DNA from: Thiorhodovibrio frisius
GTDB lineage: Bacteria; Pseudomonadota; Gammaproteobacteria; Chromatiales; Chromatiaceae
Length of the DNA: 64,000 nucleotides
Direction of reading: 5' to 3'
Assembly: GCF_033954835.1 (NCBI RefSeq)
Contig: NZ_CP121471.1
Location: forward strand, 1,054,001-1,118,000
Part shown: piece after piece, positions 39,095 to 47,046 of the stretch
How the letters are laid out: each line of letters opens with the position of its first letter
How positions within the stretch are numbered: position 1 is the first letter of the stretch
The notes under the pieces: generated by a model
The model's database searches: none
Seen by the model: the letters and a program-made list of their open reading frames with translations, nothing else
Told to the model about the DNA's origin: nothing
Translations under genes and position numbers: made by a program

Positions 39095-40405
39095 ATGCCA
39101 GCCTTGGATCAAGCACCAGAGGACCGGGCTCATCATCAGCGTCTGCTGGGCCTGATTGCGGAAGAAATCCATGCCGCCGGCGGTGTCCTGGGTTTCGACC
39201 GTTTCATGGAGCTTGCGCTCTACGCGCCCGGGCTTGGCTATTATGTGGCCGGTCTGCCCAAGCTTGGAGCATCCGGTGATTTTGTCACCGCGCCCGAAAT
39301 CTCGCCTCTGTTCGGGCGCTGTCTTGCCACGCAATACCAAGAGGTCCGCGCGGCTCTTGGTGGTGGCGATCTGCTTGAATTTGGCGCCGGCAGTGGTGCG
39401 CTGGCAGTCGATCTGCTGGCGGAGCTGGCGCACCGCGATGCCCTGCCGGAGCGCTATCTGATTCTGGAGCCAAGCCCTGATTTGCAAGCCCGGCAACGCG
39501 AAACAATCGCTGAGCGACTGCCAGAACAGGGCCATCGCGTGCAGTGGTTGACGACCTTGCCGGATGGCTTTCAGGGTGTGGTCATTGCCAATGAAGTCCT
39601 GGATGCCATGCCCGTGCATCGCTTCTGTATTGACGAGGACGGCGTGCCGGCGGAGATCTTTGTCGTGCTCGATGAGGCTGGCGATGGGGCTGCTTATGAC
39701 GGTGCTGACGATGCTGGCAAGGAAAAGGTTGAGGGGGCTAGTGAGGGAGCCGGCGAGGAGACCGACGAAGCCTTGGTTGAGCAGGTCGGATCGCCGCGCT
39801 CCAAAGGCTTGCAGAACGCCGTGCTTGCGCTGCAAGCCCGGGGTCTGGCGCTGGAGCCCGGCTACAGCTCCGAGGTCAACCTGCGCCTGGCGCCCTGGAT
39901 GCGGGCGCTGGCCGGGGCCGTGGAGCGTGGGCTGGTGCTGATTATCGACTATGGCTATCCGCGCCGCGAGTATTACCATCCCCAGCGTCGTGCTGGAACC
40001 CTGATCAGCCACCACCAGCATCAGGCCAAGGCCGCGTTATTCGCCCGGCTTGGCCTGCAGGATATCAGCGCCCATGTTGACTTCTCCGCCGTGGCAGATG
40101 CCGCCATTGCTGCTGGTTTGACACTGGCCGGCTACAGTACCCAGGCAAATTTTCTTATCGGCTGCGGACTCGATCAGCACATGATGGACGCACTTGCCGG
40201 CGCTATCGACCCTCACCAGCAAATGCGAATTAGCGCCGGGGCCAGACAGTTGGTGCTGCCCGCCGCCATGGGTGAGCGTTTTCAGGTGATCGGGTTCGGG
40301 CGGGGTCTCGAGCGTCCCTGGCGGGGCTTTGGGGTGCGCGATCTACGCGCGCGTCTGGAGGTCACCAAACATGCTACCCAGTCGCGCGCTGGGTTATCGG
40401 AATAA
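39095..40405 (+). CDS. Class I SAM-dependent methyltransferase, MidA/NDUFAF7 family
   Basis: A 436-residue protein of the SAM_MT (DUF185) family. GGVLGFDRFMELALYAPGLGYY (about residues 24-45) and DFVTAPEISPLFG are the family opening. LEFGAGSGALAVDLL is the SAM-binding loop, and GVVIANEVLDAMPVHRF and LIIDYGYPRREYYHPQRR complete it. In mitochondria the homolog methylates an arginine of a complex I subunit; the bacterial substrate is not known. An acidic Gly/Glu insertion occupies about residues 205-250. AGGAG lies 11 bases before the chosen ATG. It was originally convergent with the DUF1015 gene (see island). Confidence 0.9.
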   Translation: MPALDQAPEDRAHHQRLLGLIAEEIHAAGGVLGFDRFMELALYAPGLGYYVAGLPKLGASGDFVTAPEISPLFGRCLATQYQEVRAALGGGDLLEFGAGSGALAVDLLAELAHRDALPERYLILEPSPDLQARQRETIAERLPEQGHRVQWLTTLPDGFQGVVIANEVLDAMPVHRFCIDEDGVPAEIFVVLDEAGDGAAYDGADDAGKEKVEGASEGAGEETDEALVEQVGSPRSKGLQNAVLALQARGLALEPGYSSEVNLRLAPWMRALAGAVERGLVLIIDYGYPRREYYHPQRRAGTLISHHQHQAKAALFARLGLQDISAHVDFSAVADAAIAAGLTLAGYSTQANFLIGCGLDQHMMDALAGAIDPHQQMRISAGARQLVLPAAMGERFQVIGFGRGLERPWRGFGVRDLRARLEVTKHATQSRAGLSE

Positions 40406-40432
40406 CTCTAACCGAATGAATGGCAGAGCAAT

Positions 40433-40459
40433 CCATCGGCCAGCTTGGGCTCAAACCAG
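40433..40459. other. Left attachment repeat of the genomic island
   Basis: A 27-bp sequence beginning CCATCGGCCAGCTTGGG, identical to 51749-51775 in the same orientation. Read on the minus strand, the segment 40459-40409 encodes WFEPKLADGLLCHSFG and a stop, a variant of the DUF1015 protein C-terminus (WFEPKLADGLLSHLLS). It is therefore the displaced original 3' end of that gene. Confidence 0.85.
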
Positions 40460-40491
40460 AAAGCTTGTAAATCAACCTTTTAATATCAACG

Positions 40492-40582
40492 GCTTACGCA
40501 TCGCTGATTCCACACCAGATGCCCATAAATGACTGATCCAGCCCGAACGTGACTACTCTAAGTCACGTTTTAGTCACGTTAG
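40492..40582 (+). repeat. Left-end integrase-type box cluster
   Basis: Contains CTTACGCATCGC at its start, then an inverted box CGTGACT (40548-40554) and two direct AGTCACG boxes (40561-40567 and 40572-40578) 11 bp apart. The same layout recurs at 51130-51216. These are candidate arm-type binding sites for the island's recombinase. Confidence 0.65.
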
Positions 40583-40800
40583 ACCCGGCGCCTTGCGAGA
40601 GCCGAGATTACCAGACTTCCAGAGATGAAGAAAACGAACGCCCATAGGACCAATATAGGCACGACTATTGCTTCCGTATCGCAAAGGCGTCTCCCACTTC
40701 TGATAGGGAGTCCTCAAAGTCTGTGAGATTGACTTGCATGAAATGGAGGTCAAACCACCCGATTCCTGAAACGGCATAAGCGGCGGGGCAGGGGAGCAGA
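40580..40800 (-). pseudogene. Frameshifted remnant with a PEP-CTERM-like tail
   Basis: On the minus strand two frames join to give a protein-like product. One frame reads GWFDLHFMQVNLTDFEDSL and on to a stop. The adjacent frame gives a C-terminal VPILVLWAFVFFISGSLV hydrophobic segment ending ALARRRV and a stop at 40583. VP, a hydrophobic helix with Trp and Gly-Ser, and a basic RRR end are the layout of a PEP-CTERM sorting signal. No intact gene spans it. Interpretation is tentative. Confidence 0.3.
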
Positions 40801-40852
40801 AGGCGTGCCTGTATGGCATGGTTTATGCTTCGTTAATGTGGACTGTCAAGAT

Positions 40853-41296
40853 TCAGACACACGGAAGTCGGCAAAGCCTCCGATCACTGCTTGACCAGGC
40901 TGCAAGTCGCGGGGAACCGCCTTCAGAGCACGGAGTGTATTCAATACTACTTTCGAGATGCAATTTTTTTTTAACAATTACCCGTGGATGGTAAAAATCT
41001 TCAGTAACCTGAACACTACATGAAAAAACATGTTGCACGTCAGAACAAAATTGATGAAACTGCTTTTTCAATTTGACCGTCACTTCAATCTTCATTCTAG
41101 GTCTTCCCGATCCATCTGTACTTAACTCTAAAAGAGTCCAGTAGTAATTCCAAGCTATTCTCCCTTGCATAAATAACATTTCCTCGATAATGTCAGGTAA
41201 GTACGGGAGTTGCAGCGATACTTTCTGCTTTATAATGTATTTAATGATGTCGAGGTCCTTCGAAGGAACATCGGAAATGTTATTCTGCCCTTTCAT
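40853..41296 (-). CDS. Island protein of unknown function (147 aa)
   Basis: An AT-rich gene for a 147-residue protein. Residues 1-120 look like one compact domain (LDIIKYIIKQKVSLQLPYLP, an aromatic segment AWNYYWTLLELS, then a beta-rich MKIEVTVKLKKQFHQF and a Val-rich HPRVIVKKKL). The last 25 residues are Ser/Arg/Gly-rich and encoded by GC-rich DNA, as if the 3' end were replaced by host-like sequence. No family recognised. It is the leftmost apparently complete gene of the island. Confidence 0.5.
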   Translation of the reverse strand: MKGQNNISDVPSKDLDIIKYIIKQKVSLQLPYLPDIIEEMLFMQGRIAWNYYWTLLELSTDGSGRPRMKIEVTVKLKKQFHQFCSDVQHVFSCSVQVTEDFYHPRVIVKKKLHLESSIEYTPCSEGGSPRLAAWSSSDRRLCRLPCV

Positions 41297-41335
41297 GAAA
41301 TGATTTCGCCATCAAAAGTGACTTTGGGAACTGAA

Positions 41336-41656
41336 TCAGAAATTTACAGTAACAAAATACGTGGCATATGAATAATCAGTAATTAAGACAAGGATGCCTT
41401 CTTCTTTTGGCTCATACTGATCGATCATTCCGCCAAGTTTCTCTTTACTTTCAACGGCATCGAATAATTCTAATAGCTCCTGACGTGTCCTGTAATTGTG
41501 CTTATTGGGAGGTTTTTTACTTAAAGCGCATTTTGCATAAACTAACATCGCCCCTCGACCCACAGCTAAGAAACATTCTTTGTACAGCTTTGAAAGTCTG
41601 GGTAATTCAGCTTTTAAAAACTCCAGAGCTTGGTCATTTTGGTTAGATGAGTTCAT
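41336..41656 (-). CDS. Island protein of unknown function (106 aa)
   Basis: An AT-rich gene. Starting at MNSSNQNDQALEFLKAELPR it encodes about 106 residues: an N-terminal helical part, a middle basic part KKPPNKHNYRTRQELLELF, and a C-terminal beta-like stretch EGILVLITDYSYATYFVTVNF. No domain recognised. An in-frame ATG at 41695 would add 13 hydrophobic residues. It reads with its island neighbours on the minus strand, 40 bp upstream of the 147-residue gene. Confidence 0.5.
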   Translation of the reverse strand: MNSSNQNDQALEFLKAELPRLSKLYKECFLAVGRGAMLVYAKCALSKKPPNKHNYRTRQELLELFDAVESKEKLGGMIDQYEPKEEGILVLITDYSYATYFVTVNF

Positions 41657-41725
41657 AGAGGTTTTGAAAAGAGGTGAAGCTAAAGTTACCAACATTGCTG
41701 AGGTAAAAAACCGTAGACAATAGAC

Positions 41726-41953
41726 CTAAGAGTAATTTGACTCATCATCAAACATGACGGAATACATATCCTTGTTTGTCACGCAAGCAGTCGGGCATGT
41801 CTCACAAACTTTGAGAAGGTTGTCCCAGGCTTTAGCCGTGAATTTTAATAGCCTATTAATTATTTTATCGTTTAAATCTGGAAAAGCTGTCTCAATATCG
41901 ACATAAGAAATTTCAAATATAGGAATTTCTCCACTATGAGAAGAACGGAATGT
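41726..41953 (-). pseudogene. 5'-truncated gene fragment
   Basis: An open minus-strand frame of about 75 codons with no start codon near its 5' end, which follows an in-frame TAG at 41954-41956. The product is protein-like (GEIPIFEISYVDIETAFPDL, KFTAKAWDNLLKVCETCPT, ending MYSVMFDDESNYS) with a Cys-x2-Cys-like pair. It appears to be the C-terminal third of a gene whose start was lost. Family unknown. Confidence 0.4.
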
Positions 41954-41980
41954 CTAGTCTTCTGAACTAGATGATTCGAT

Positions 41981-42412
41981 CTAATATCCCAAAAAAGCGG
42001 CAGGATACTGCACTGGGTTCTGGCCTACAGCTGCTACTACTCGTGGGTAAGTTATTCCGGGTTCTTCTGCTTTAACCTGTTTTCTTGTTTTGGAGATTCT
42101 AAAGTACCAACTGTCTCCATAATCGAACAAGTAAAAAAGCTTCTTATGTTTTCCCAGAGGAAACAGTTGGCCTACAGGGACATTCCAAAGCCCCGCGTTT
42201 TCATTATCAAATCTTTTCTTTTCACGACTTCTAGTATTGTTAGCGATAAAAAATTCATACATGTGATCATTGTCAAAATTTATTGCCTTTTGGATGCAAA
42301 GATGTAAGTCTTTAAGGTTCGAGTTAGTTGGAATTTCGATCAACCGATACCAGTCCTTAGAAGTTGGATCAAAACTTCCGTAGGCGCCTTCAAGTTTCAG
42401 TGTAATGATCAT
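41981..42412 (-). CDS. Plasmid pRiA4b ORF-3-like family protein
   Basis: A 143-residue AT-rich gene matching PF07929. DWYRLIEIPTNSNLKDLHLC, the AINFDNDHMYEFFIAN segment, LFPLGKHKKLFYLFDYGDSW and the end YPRVVAAVGQNPVQYP are the family signature in order. The domain is known from plasmids and mobile elements, often with regulatory or DNA-related neighbours, but has no proven biochemical role. Full length for the shorter members of the family. Confidence 0.8.
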   Translation of the reverse strand: MIITLKLEGAYGSFDPTSKDWYRLIEIPTNSNLKDLHLCIQKAINFDNDHMYEFFIANNTRSREKKRFDNENAGLWNVPVGQLFPLGKHKKLFYLFDYGDSWYFRISKTRKQVKAEEPGITYPRVVAAVGQNPVQYPAAFLGY

Positions 42413-42482
42413 TCTTAAGACTTAGAGCGGCAAAAACTGAAAGGTAGTAAATTTGGGCTGAGAACTGCGATTAGATAGTTTA

Positions 42483-42884
42483 TTAGTGAAGCGTAGATAT
42501 AGAATATGTTTCTTGGTCCGGGCTATCGAGGTTGTTATTATAAAGTGGTCTTGATGCCACCCGGATAGCATAGCCATCATTTTTGATTTTTATTTCACTA
42601 AACTCAATATATGAAAGATTTTCTGGAAACATACGGATTTTTTCATCAATTAACAGCTGGATATCTTTTTGAATGTTGACAACGTTTTCGTCAGTGTCAT
42701 TTGGGTTTTGCATTTTGTAGTTGGCCGAGAATTCATCTAGCGCTTCTTTCCTTAAGGACTCGGGTAGAATGGCAATATTCCAGGCTACACAGAGAACATT
42801 TAGATAATTCTGCTTTTCTTCCAGTGTGCTGCCAAGATCAATATAGTCAGCAGCAAGATCAACAATCATTTGAGAAATATTCAT
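42483..42884 (-). CDS. Island protein of unknown function (133 aa), similar to the cassette protein at 50566
   Basis: A 133-residue AT-rich gene, mostly helical, with a C-terminal beta-like part. By eye it shares a pattern with the 131-residue product at 50566-50961: a Trp-Asn pair after a hydrophobic helix (VAWNIAIL here, FSWNVSLT there), a Lys/Glu-rich helix, then LLIDEKIRMFPENLSYIEF against FLIERKKELYPDINYLIVS. No named family. It lies 70 bp upstream of the pRiA4b ORF-3-like gene, probably in one transcript. Confidence 0.5.
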   Translation of the reverse strand: MNISQMIVDLAADYIDLGSTLEEKQNYLNVLCVAWNIAILPESLRKEALDEFSANYKMQNPNDTDENVVNIQKDIQLLIDEKIRMFPENLSYIEFSEIKIKNDGYAIRVASRPLYNNNLDSPDQETYSISTLH

Positions 42885-42961
42885 AAAATGGATCTATGCG
42901 ATTCGGCAATCAGATTAGGATAATCACGTGACTTGAACTACAGTATTCTTAGCAAAAGTCA

Positions 42962-43234
42962 TCAAGCCAGAAAAGAATCAGATGCTTTTAAGTCGCCATT
43001 TATTTCTATAAAATTCAGAAAACGTTTGTCGAGCCCATCACTATTTAAGCAAGACTCACAGAACTGAAATTCAACGCAACACTCGCCGTCAAGTGAATAA
43101 TCACAATCAGTAAGATTGCAGTCGTAAGACTTCTTCACGCTTACCTTGCATAGGCTGGAATCCCATTCTTTAGCGTTGATAGTCTTAAGTTCATGATCGA
43201 ATAGTTGTTGGCAACCGTCGCATACTGATATCAT
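42962..43234 (-). CDS. Small Cys-rich protein of unknown function (90 aa)
   Basis: Starts at MISVCDGCQQLFDHELK. It has nine cysteines, including CDGC, then single cysteines and GECC and FCESC spaced like a zinc-binding protein. The frame is also open upstream into a GC-rich NRPS fragment, but composition changes sharply there and the internal ATG is the natural start. It is the last-but-one island gene before the operon terminator. Function unknown; zinc binding is inference. Confidence 0.5.
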   Translation of the reverse strand: MISVCDGCQQLFDHELKTINAKEWDSSLCKVSVKKSYDCNLTDCDYSLDGECCVEFQFCESCLNSDGLDKRFLNFIEINGDLKASDSFLA

Positions 43235-43280
43235 TTTGATTTCCTTTTTTCGCAGTCTAACACTTATCTTAGAAATAAAT

Positions 43281-43337
43281 CGAACCTGGACCCTTTGATT
43301 GACCCTTTGATTACTGAACCTGGACCCTTTGATTACT
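43281..43337 (+). repeat. Triplicated CCTGGACCCTTTGATT repeat
   Basis: Three tandem partial units: CGAACCTGGACCCTTTGATT (43281-43300), a 12-bp shortened unit (43301-43312) and a third full unit from 43313. A further copy, CGACCCTGGACCCTTTAATT, lies at 51101-51120. The array marks the junction between the Cys-rich gene and the NRPS fragment. Confidence 0.7.
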
Positions 43338-43705
43338 ACCAGCAGGCACTTGGGCGCCGCATCCTCAACGATCGCGCGGCGCCGCTCCAGAGGTTCGCGC
43401 AGGTCGATCGGCACGTAGGCGGCGCCGCACTTGAGCGCCCCCAGCATCGCAACCATGAAGTCGATACCGCGCGGATAGGCGATACAGACCAAGTCGCCGT
43501 GCTCGACCCGGTGTTGGCGATGCAGCCAGTCGGCCACCCGGTTCGAGAGCAGCTCCAGCTCGGCGTAGGTGATGCAGGCCCGGCCATACTGCACCGCGAT
43601 ACGCTGCGGCATGCGCGCGGCAACGCGAGAGAACAAGCCTGGCAGGGTCTGCGGATCATCCAGGTTCAGATCGGCGGGTATGCTCGGGGTTGAGTTCATC
43701 TCCAT
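43338..43705 (-). pseudogene. NRPS adenylation-domain fragment
   Basis: The first about 123 codons of a nonribosomal peptide synthetase adenylation domain. The N-terminus (LPGLFSRVAARMPQRIAVQY), core A1-like LLSNRVADWLHR and core A2-like FMVAMLGALKCGAAYVPID are clear, after which the frame runs into the repeat array and the downstream gene. The catalytic cores A3-A10 are missing, so it cannot activate an amino acid. The DNA is GC-rich, unlike the genes to its left, so it is a passenger fragment from a different source. Confidence 0.75.
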
Positions 43706-43747
43706 AGGGATCCGGGATGGCCGGCTCCCAAAGGGCTAAATTGGTTG

Positions 43748-43773
43748 CCCGCAGGCGGTAAGCCGCCTGTGGG
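43748..43773 (-). terminator. Terminator hairpin of the envelope operon
   Basis: An 11-bp stem (43748-43758 with 43763-43773, one G-T pair) and a 4-base loop, 2 bp after the stop codon of the 580-residue gene on the minus strand. The T-run after the stem is weak (CAACCAATTT). It fits the end of the five-gene operon. Confidence 0.6.
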
Positions 43774-43775
43774 TG

Positions 43776-45518
43776 CTAGTCTGCGGACAACTGCCCATAC
43801 TCCAGCAGCATGTAATTGGCCGGGATGCCCTTTTTAACGCTGCCCTCGTCGCTCATCATCAGCAGACGGGATTCGCCGTTGACGGTGACAGAAGCGATGG
43901 CTTCCACGTTGTGCAGGTTGATAATCTCCGGCAGTGCGATCGGCACGGGCTGCGCCTCTGGCTCGCCAGACCAGGACCATAACTGCGAATAGGGATTGCC
44001 CTGATAGCCAGAGATCTCGTTCACCATCAGGAATCTGCCCAAAATGGGATCATAGGTCAGGGCGCGAATACCGCCGCCTTGCAGGTCGAGCAGGGCGACA
44101 GCGGAGAAATGCGCCTCTTCCCCCAGCTCGAAAATGCCCTGCGGATTGTCCATCTTCACTATCATGGATTGTCCATCGACGACCGGTTCACGGAATCCGA
44201 TGAACAGGCCTCGCTTGCTCTGATCGAAGGTCAGTCCCTCGATATTGATGTCAGAAAAGTCGACCGGCTGGTCGGTGTACTGACTCAAGGTCTGCTGCAA
44301 GACCGGCGAGCGGCGCAACTGCTCGATCAAGTCGGTGTATTCCTGCGGGTCAAACGCATTGTCACCGACGATGCGGAAGCGCAACAGCTGTTCCCGACTG
44401 GGTTCACGCCGTCCCTTGGTGTCCCTGGAGTGGGAGGTGATGGCATAGATGTAGCCATCCGCATCCATACTCAGTCCCTCCAGGTCGTTCGGTTTACTCG
44501 GGAAGTCCCGCATCAGCCGAAGATCCAGCATCGGGTCTTCGGTGAGCAAGCCTCCGGCGACGAAGCGCGTGATGCTGAAGGTCCGATCCGGCTCGTCCTC
44601 GACCACGAGAATGCGGCCATCCGGCAATTGCTGGACCGCAGACGGCTCATAGATGTCTTCGAATTGCGCAATGCCGAGATTGCGCAGGCGCACTGCGGGA
44701 TCGCTACCCATCACATCACGGAGGTAATGATAGAAATCGACGCCGATAAAGGCCAATACCGACACAATCAGGCCCCACCGAAAGACGTTGTAGGAGATAT
44801 TGAGCAGTTTGAACTTCCGGCTCGCCATTTGACCCAGCCAGTACAGTTGATCGCTCATCTTGGCATAGACATCCTCTTTATCGTTCAGTAACGCGCGCAT
44901 CCGCTCCCAATAATCTGATTTGGAGAGCTTGACGCGCTCCTCATAGATGAGAATGTTGGACTCACCATCGACGAAGTCGCGCCTGGGCCTCACGTAAGCC
45001 TTGAAGTCTTGCAGGGACGCTTCCCTTTTGAAGAGCGCTGTTAGCCAGGCAAAAATCCCGCGCGGCCTATCCCGCATGTCTGGCGAGGCCGCCAGCAGGG
45101 CGAAATAGATCGACGCGACGGATGTGCACAGAAACACCGCAGCGGGCACCATGAACTCGGGTGATGAGGCAAAAATGAAGGCCCCGGAGATCATCAATGC
45201 CGAGGCAATGAATCCGTTTAAAGAAATCATGATGTTCGCCTTGGTGGCGGCGAGGGCGATAATCTCCAACTCCGCGCGATAGGCGTTGCGGAACAGCGTC
45301 TCTATGCCTTTTGCCGATCCGACCGGCAGCGTTTGCGGCGCGGCCTTTGAAGGTATACTGCCCTTTTTCTTGCCATTCGTGTTCCGGCCTGCGGCGACGG
45401 CGTCGCCTTTGTTGTGCTTCTTGCCGTCGCCTGCGGGCATGGCATCGCCCTGTGCTGTGCTGTCGGTCGTGTCCGCACCGGCACTGCTATCTGTGCTGTC
45501 GGTCATGGCGGTGCTCAT
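43776..45518 (-). CDS. Fusion of a Pycsar-effector-type membrane domain (DUF5706-like) and a DUF3616-like propeller
   Basis: A 580-residue protein. After a low-complexity N-terminus (1-68), residues about 71-262 match the Pycsar effector membrane domain: ETLFRNAYRAELEIIALA, KANIMISLNGFIAS (helix 97-118), a second helix (122-144) and ARKFKLL-ISYNVF-like SRKFKLLNISYNVFRWGLIV with the third helix (246-262). Residues about 285-575 resemble DUF3616: YEPSAVQQLPDGRILVVEDE, NDLEGLSMDADGYIYAITSH, NIEGLTFD, GGIRALTYD. With three helices and a cytoplasmic N-terminus, the propeller would face the periplasm (inference). It is the last gene of the operon, 30 bp after the porin gene. No nucleotide cyclase gene is near, so a classical Pycsar role is unsupported. 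Confidence 0.7.
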   Translation of the reverse strand: MSTAMTDSTDSSAGADTTDSTAQGDAMPAGDGKKHNKGDAVAAGRNTNGKKKGSIPSKAAPQTLPVGSAKGIETLFRNAYRAELEIIALAATKANIMISLNGFIASALMISGAFIFASSPEFMVPAAVFLCTSVASIYFALLAASPDMRDRPRGIFAWLTALFKREASLQDFKAYVRPRRDFVDGESNILIYEERVKLSKSDYWERMRALLNDKEDVYAKMSDQLYWLGQMASRKFKLLNISYNVFRWGLIVSVLAFIGVDFYHYLRDVMGSDPAVRLRNLGIAQFEDIYEPSAVQQLPDGRILVVEDEPDRTFSITRFVAGGLLTEDPMLDLRLMRDFPSKPNDLEGLSMDADGYIYAITSHSRDTKGRREPSREQLLRFRIVGDNAFDPQEYTDLIEQLRRSPVLQQTLSQYTDQPVDFSDINIEGLTFDQSKRGLFIGFREPVVDGQSMIVKMDNPQGIFELGEEAHFSAVALLDLQGGGIRALTYDPILGRFLMVNEISGYQGNPYSQLWSWSGEPEAQPVPIALPEIINLHNVEAIASVTVNGESRLLMMSDEGSVKKGIPANYMLLEYGQLSAD

Positions 45519-45548
45519 GGATTCTGACTTGTCTTGAGTTCCATTGGA

Positions 45549-47006
45549 TTAGAAATCCAATTGAACGCGGAATTGGAACACGTTTGGACGATCCCGCTCG
45601 CCGTTCCTGTCTGGGTCGGCATCTACCCAGATGTAGTTGGTCATGAAGCGCAGATTCCTCTTCAGGTACCAATTCAGGCCCAGGGTCACGTCTTGCTGCT
45701 GGCCGCCGAGGATATCGGCGTCATCAAGGTCGATCGTGCTGTAACGCAGCGCCAGTTCCAAGGCGCCATACGGACCTTCGGGGTCGACGCCTTCGAATCG
45801 GCCCTGGCTGGCGTCATAAATCCGCTCCTCGCCAGTGATCAGCCAGGCCGCGAACAGGTACCAGCCGTCGAAGTCGAGTTTGGGCTGCGCGTCGCGGCGA
45901 TCCACACCTACTTTAAGGTACTCGCCCTGGATGGACACGGGACCCACTGCGCCAGCACCTTCAAGGCCCCAGGTCAGGATCTCGCTGGCCTCTTGGATGC
46001 TCCTAGTATCGACCAGCCTCTGATCGGTGACATTGCTTTCGGGTCGCGTGCGGTACCGGACCTCGTTCTGCGCATCGGTGTTCTGGTATTGCGCACTGGC
46101 GCCGAGGTGAACGAGTCGGCCTTTACTGTCGATGGGTGCATGGGTAACGCGGGCGGCCAGTGCCCAGCCGGAGTCGCCTTCATCGTCCGTATCGTCTCCG
46201 ATCGCCTCGCCAAAGACTCCGCCAGCGGCGCTCCAATCCTTGCCACCACTTGTTACCCCAAGGCCGAGCTTTCGCCCCGGTGAGAAGGCCTCGACCGGCA
46301 AGGCGCGTTCCATGAAGGTGATGTTGCTGCCGCTGGTCTGCTCTTCTAACGAGACCGGCTCTTTGAACTGGCCCAGCTTGATGGCCAGGTCGTCGAACCC
46401 CTCATAAGCAACGTAGGCATCCTTGACCTCCGCCTCGTTGCCAGCGAATCCGTATTCGGCCTGATAGCCCCAGTCGGTAAACAGCCGGCCTTCCAGCTTG
46501 AGGCGTGCCCGCCGCAGATCCACGCCGTTGCCGAGTGACGAAGTGTCCTCGCTGTACGCCGCGCCATCCACCCAAAGATTGCCGCCAAGTTCGAACGCGA
46601 AGGCCTCATCGGCGCTCTCGATGGACAGCCCCCCTTTGGTTTTGACGATGGCGCCCGAGTCCTTGTCCTTGTCCTTGTCCTTGTCCTTTGGCGCGGCGGG
46701 CTCCGAGCGGGGTTTCTGGTCCCGGTCGTCCAAGCGGGCTGCGGCGGCAATCGTGGCCCGGGAGTGATCGGCAGGCTTCGCTGCTGGAGACTCGGGCCGA
46801 CAGTCTCCACCGGGCAGCGGCGCCGCCGCCTCTGTCTGCCGACGGAGGCGATCATACTGCGCCGCAGTGATCGCTCCGTTCTCCTTCAGAACATCCAGCA
46901 GGGCAAGCAATTCGGAACTCATTGCAATGGATGGGATGATGGCGGATAAACCAAGCAGGGCTAACAGGGAATATACCTTCAGGTTAGCATAGGGTTTATT
47001 TTTCAT
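45549..47006 (-). CDS. OprP/OprO-type phosphate-selective porin
   Basis: A 485-residue outer-membrane porin. A signal peptide (MKNKPYANLKVYSLLALLGL, cleaved about residue 29) is followed by a short coiled segment (LLALLDVLKENGAITAAQYD), a linker with a striking Asp-Lys repeat (DKDKDKDKD, from tandem CCTTGT hexamers in the DNA), and a 16-strand-type barrel (RRARLKLEGRLFTDWGYQAEYGF, LAIKLGQFKEPVSLEEQTS, ending NVFQFRVQLDF with a terminal Phe). GAGGAA lies 7 bases before the chosen ATG. The family takes up phosphate, polyphosphate or other anions. It is operonic with DUF4956 and DUF3616 genes. Confidence 0.85.
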   Translation of the reverse strand: MKNKPYANLKVYSLLALLGLSAIIPSIAMSSELLALLDVLKENGAITAAQYDRLRRQTEAAAPLPGGDCRPESPAAKPADHSRATIAAAARLDDRDQKPRSEPAAPKDKDKDKDKDSGAIVKTKGGLSIESADEAFAFELGGNLWVDGAAYSEDTSSLGNGVDLRRARLKLEGRLFTDWGYQAEYGFAGNEAEVKDAYVAYEGFDDLAIKLGQFKEPVSLEEQTSGSNITFMERALPVEAFSPGRKLGLGVTSGGKDWSAAGGVFGEAIGDDTDDEGDSGWALAARVTHAPIDSKGRLVHLGASAQYQNTDAQNEVRYRTRPESNVTDQRLVDTRSIQEASEILTWGLEGAGAVGPVSIQGEYLKVGVDRRDAQPKLDFDGWYLFAAWLITGEERIYDASQGRFEGVDPEGPYGALELALRYSTIDLDDADILGGQQQDVTLGLNWYLKRNLRFMTNYIWVDADPDRNGERDRPNVFQFRVQLDF

Positions 47007-47046
47007 GATTAATTTCCTCGAAATCACCTGAGTCGAGTATTGCAGA

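Noticed and set aside
41407-41646. 79-codon plus-strand frame within the island
   Set aside because: Antisense to the 106-residue AT-rich gene, with Cys/Leu-rich composition typical of a shadow frame.
43776-45518. A canonical Pycsar antiphage system
   Set aside because: The membrane domain resembles a Pycsar effector, but no nucleotidyl cyclase gene is adjacent and the operon partners are envelope proteins.
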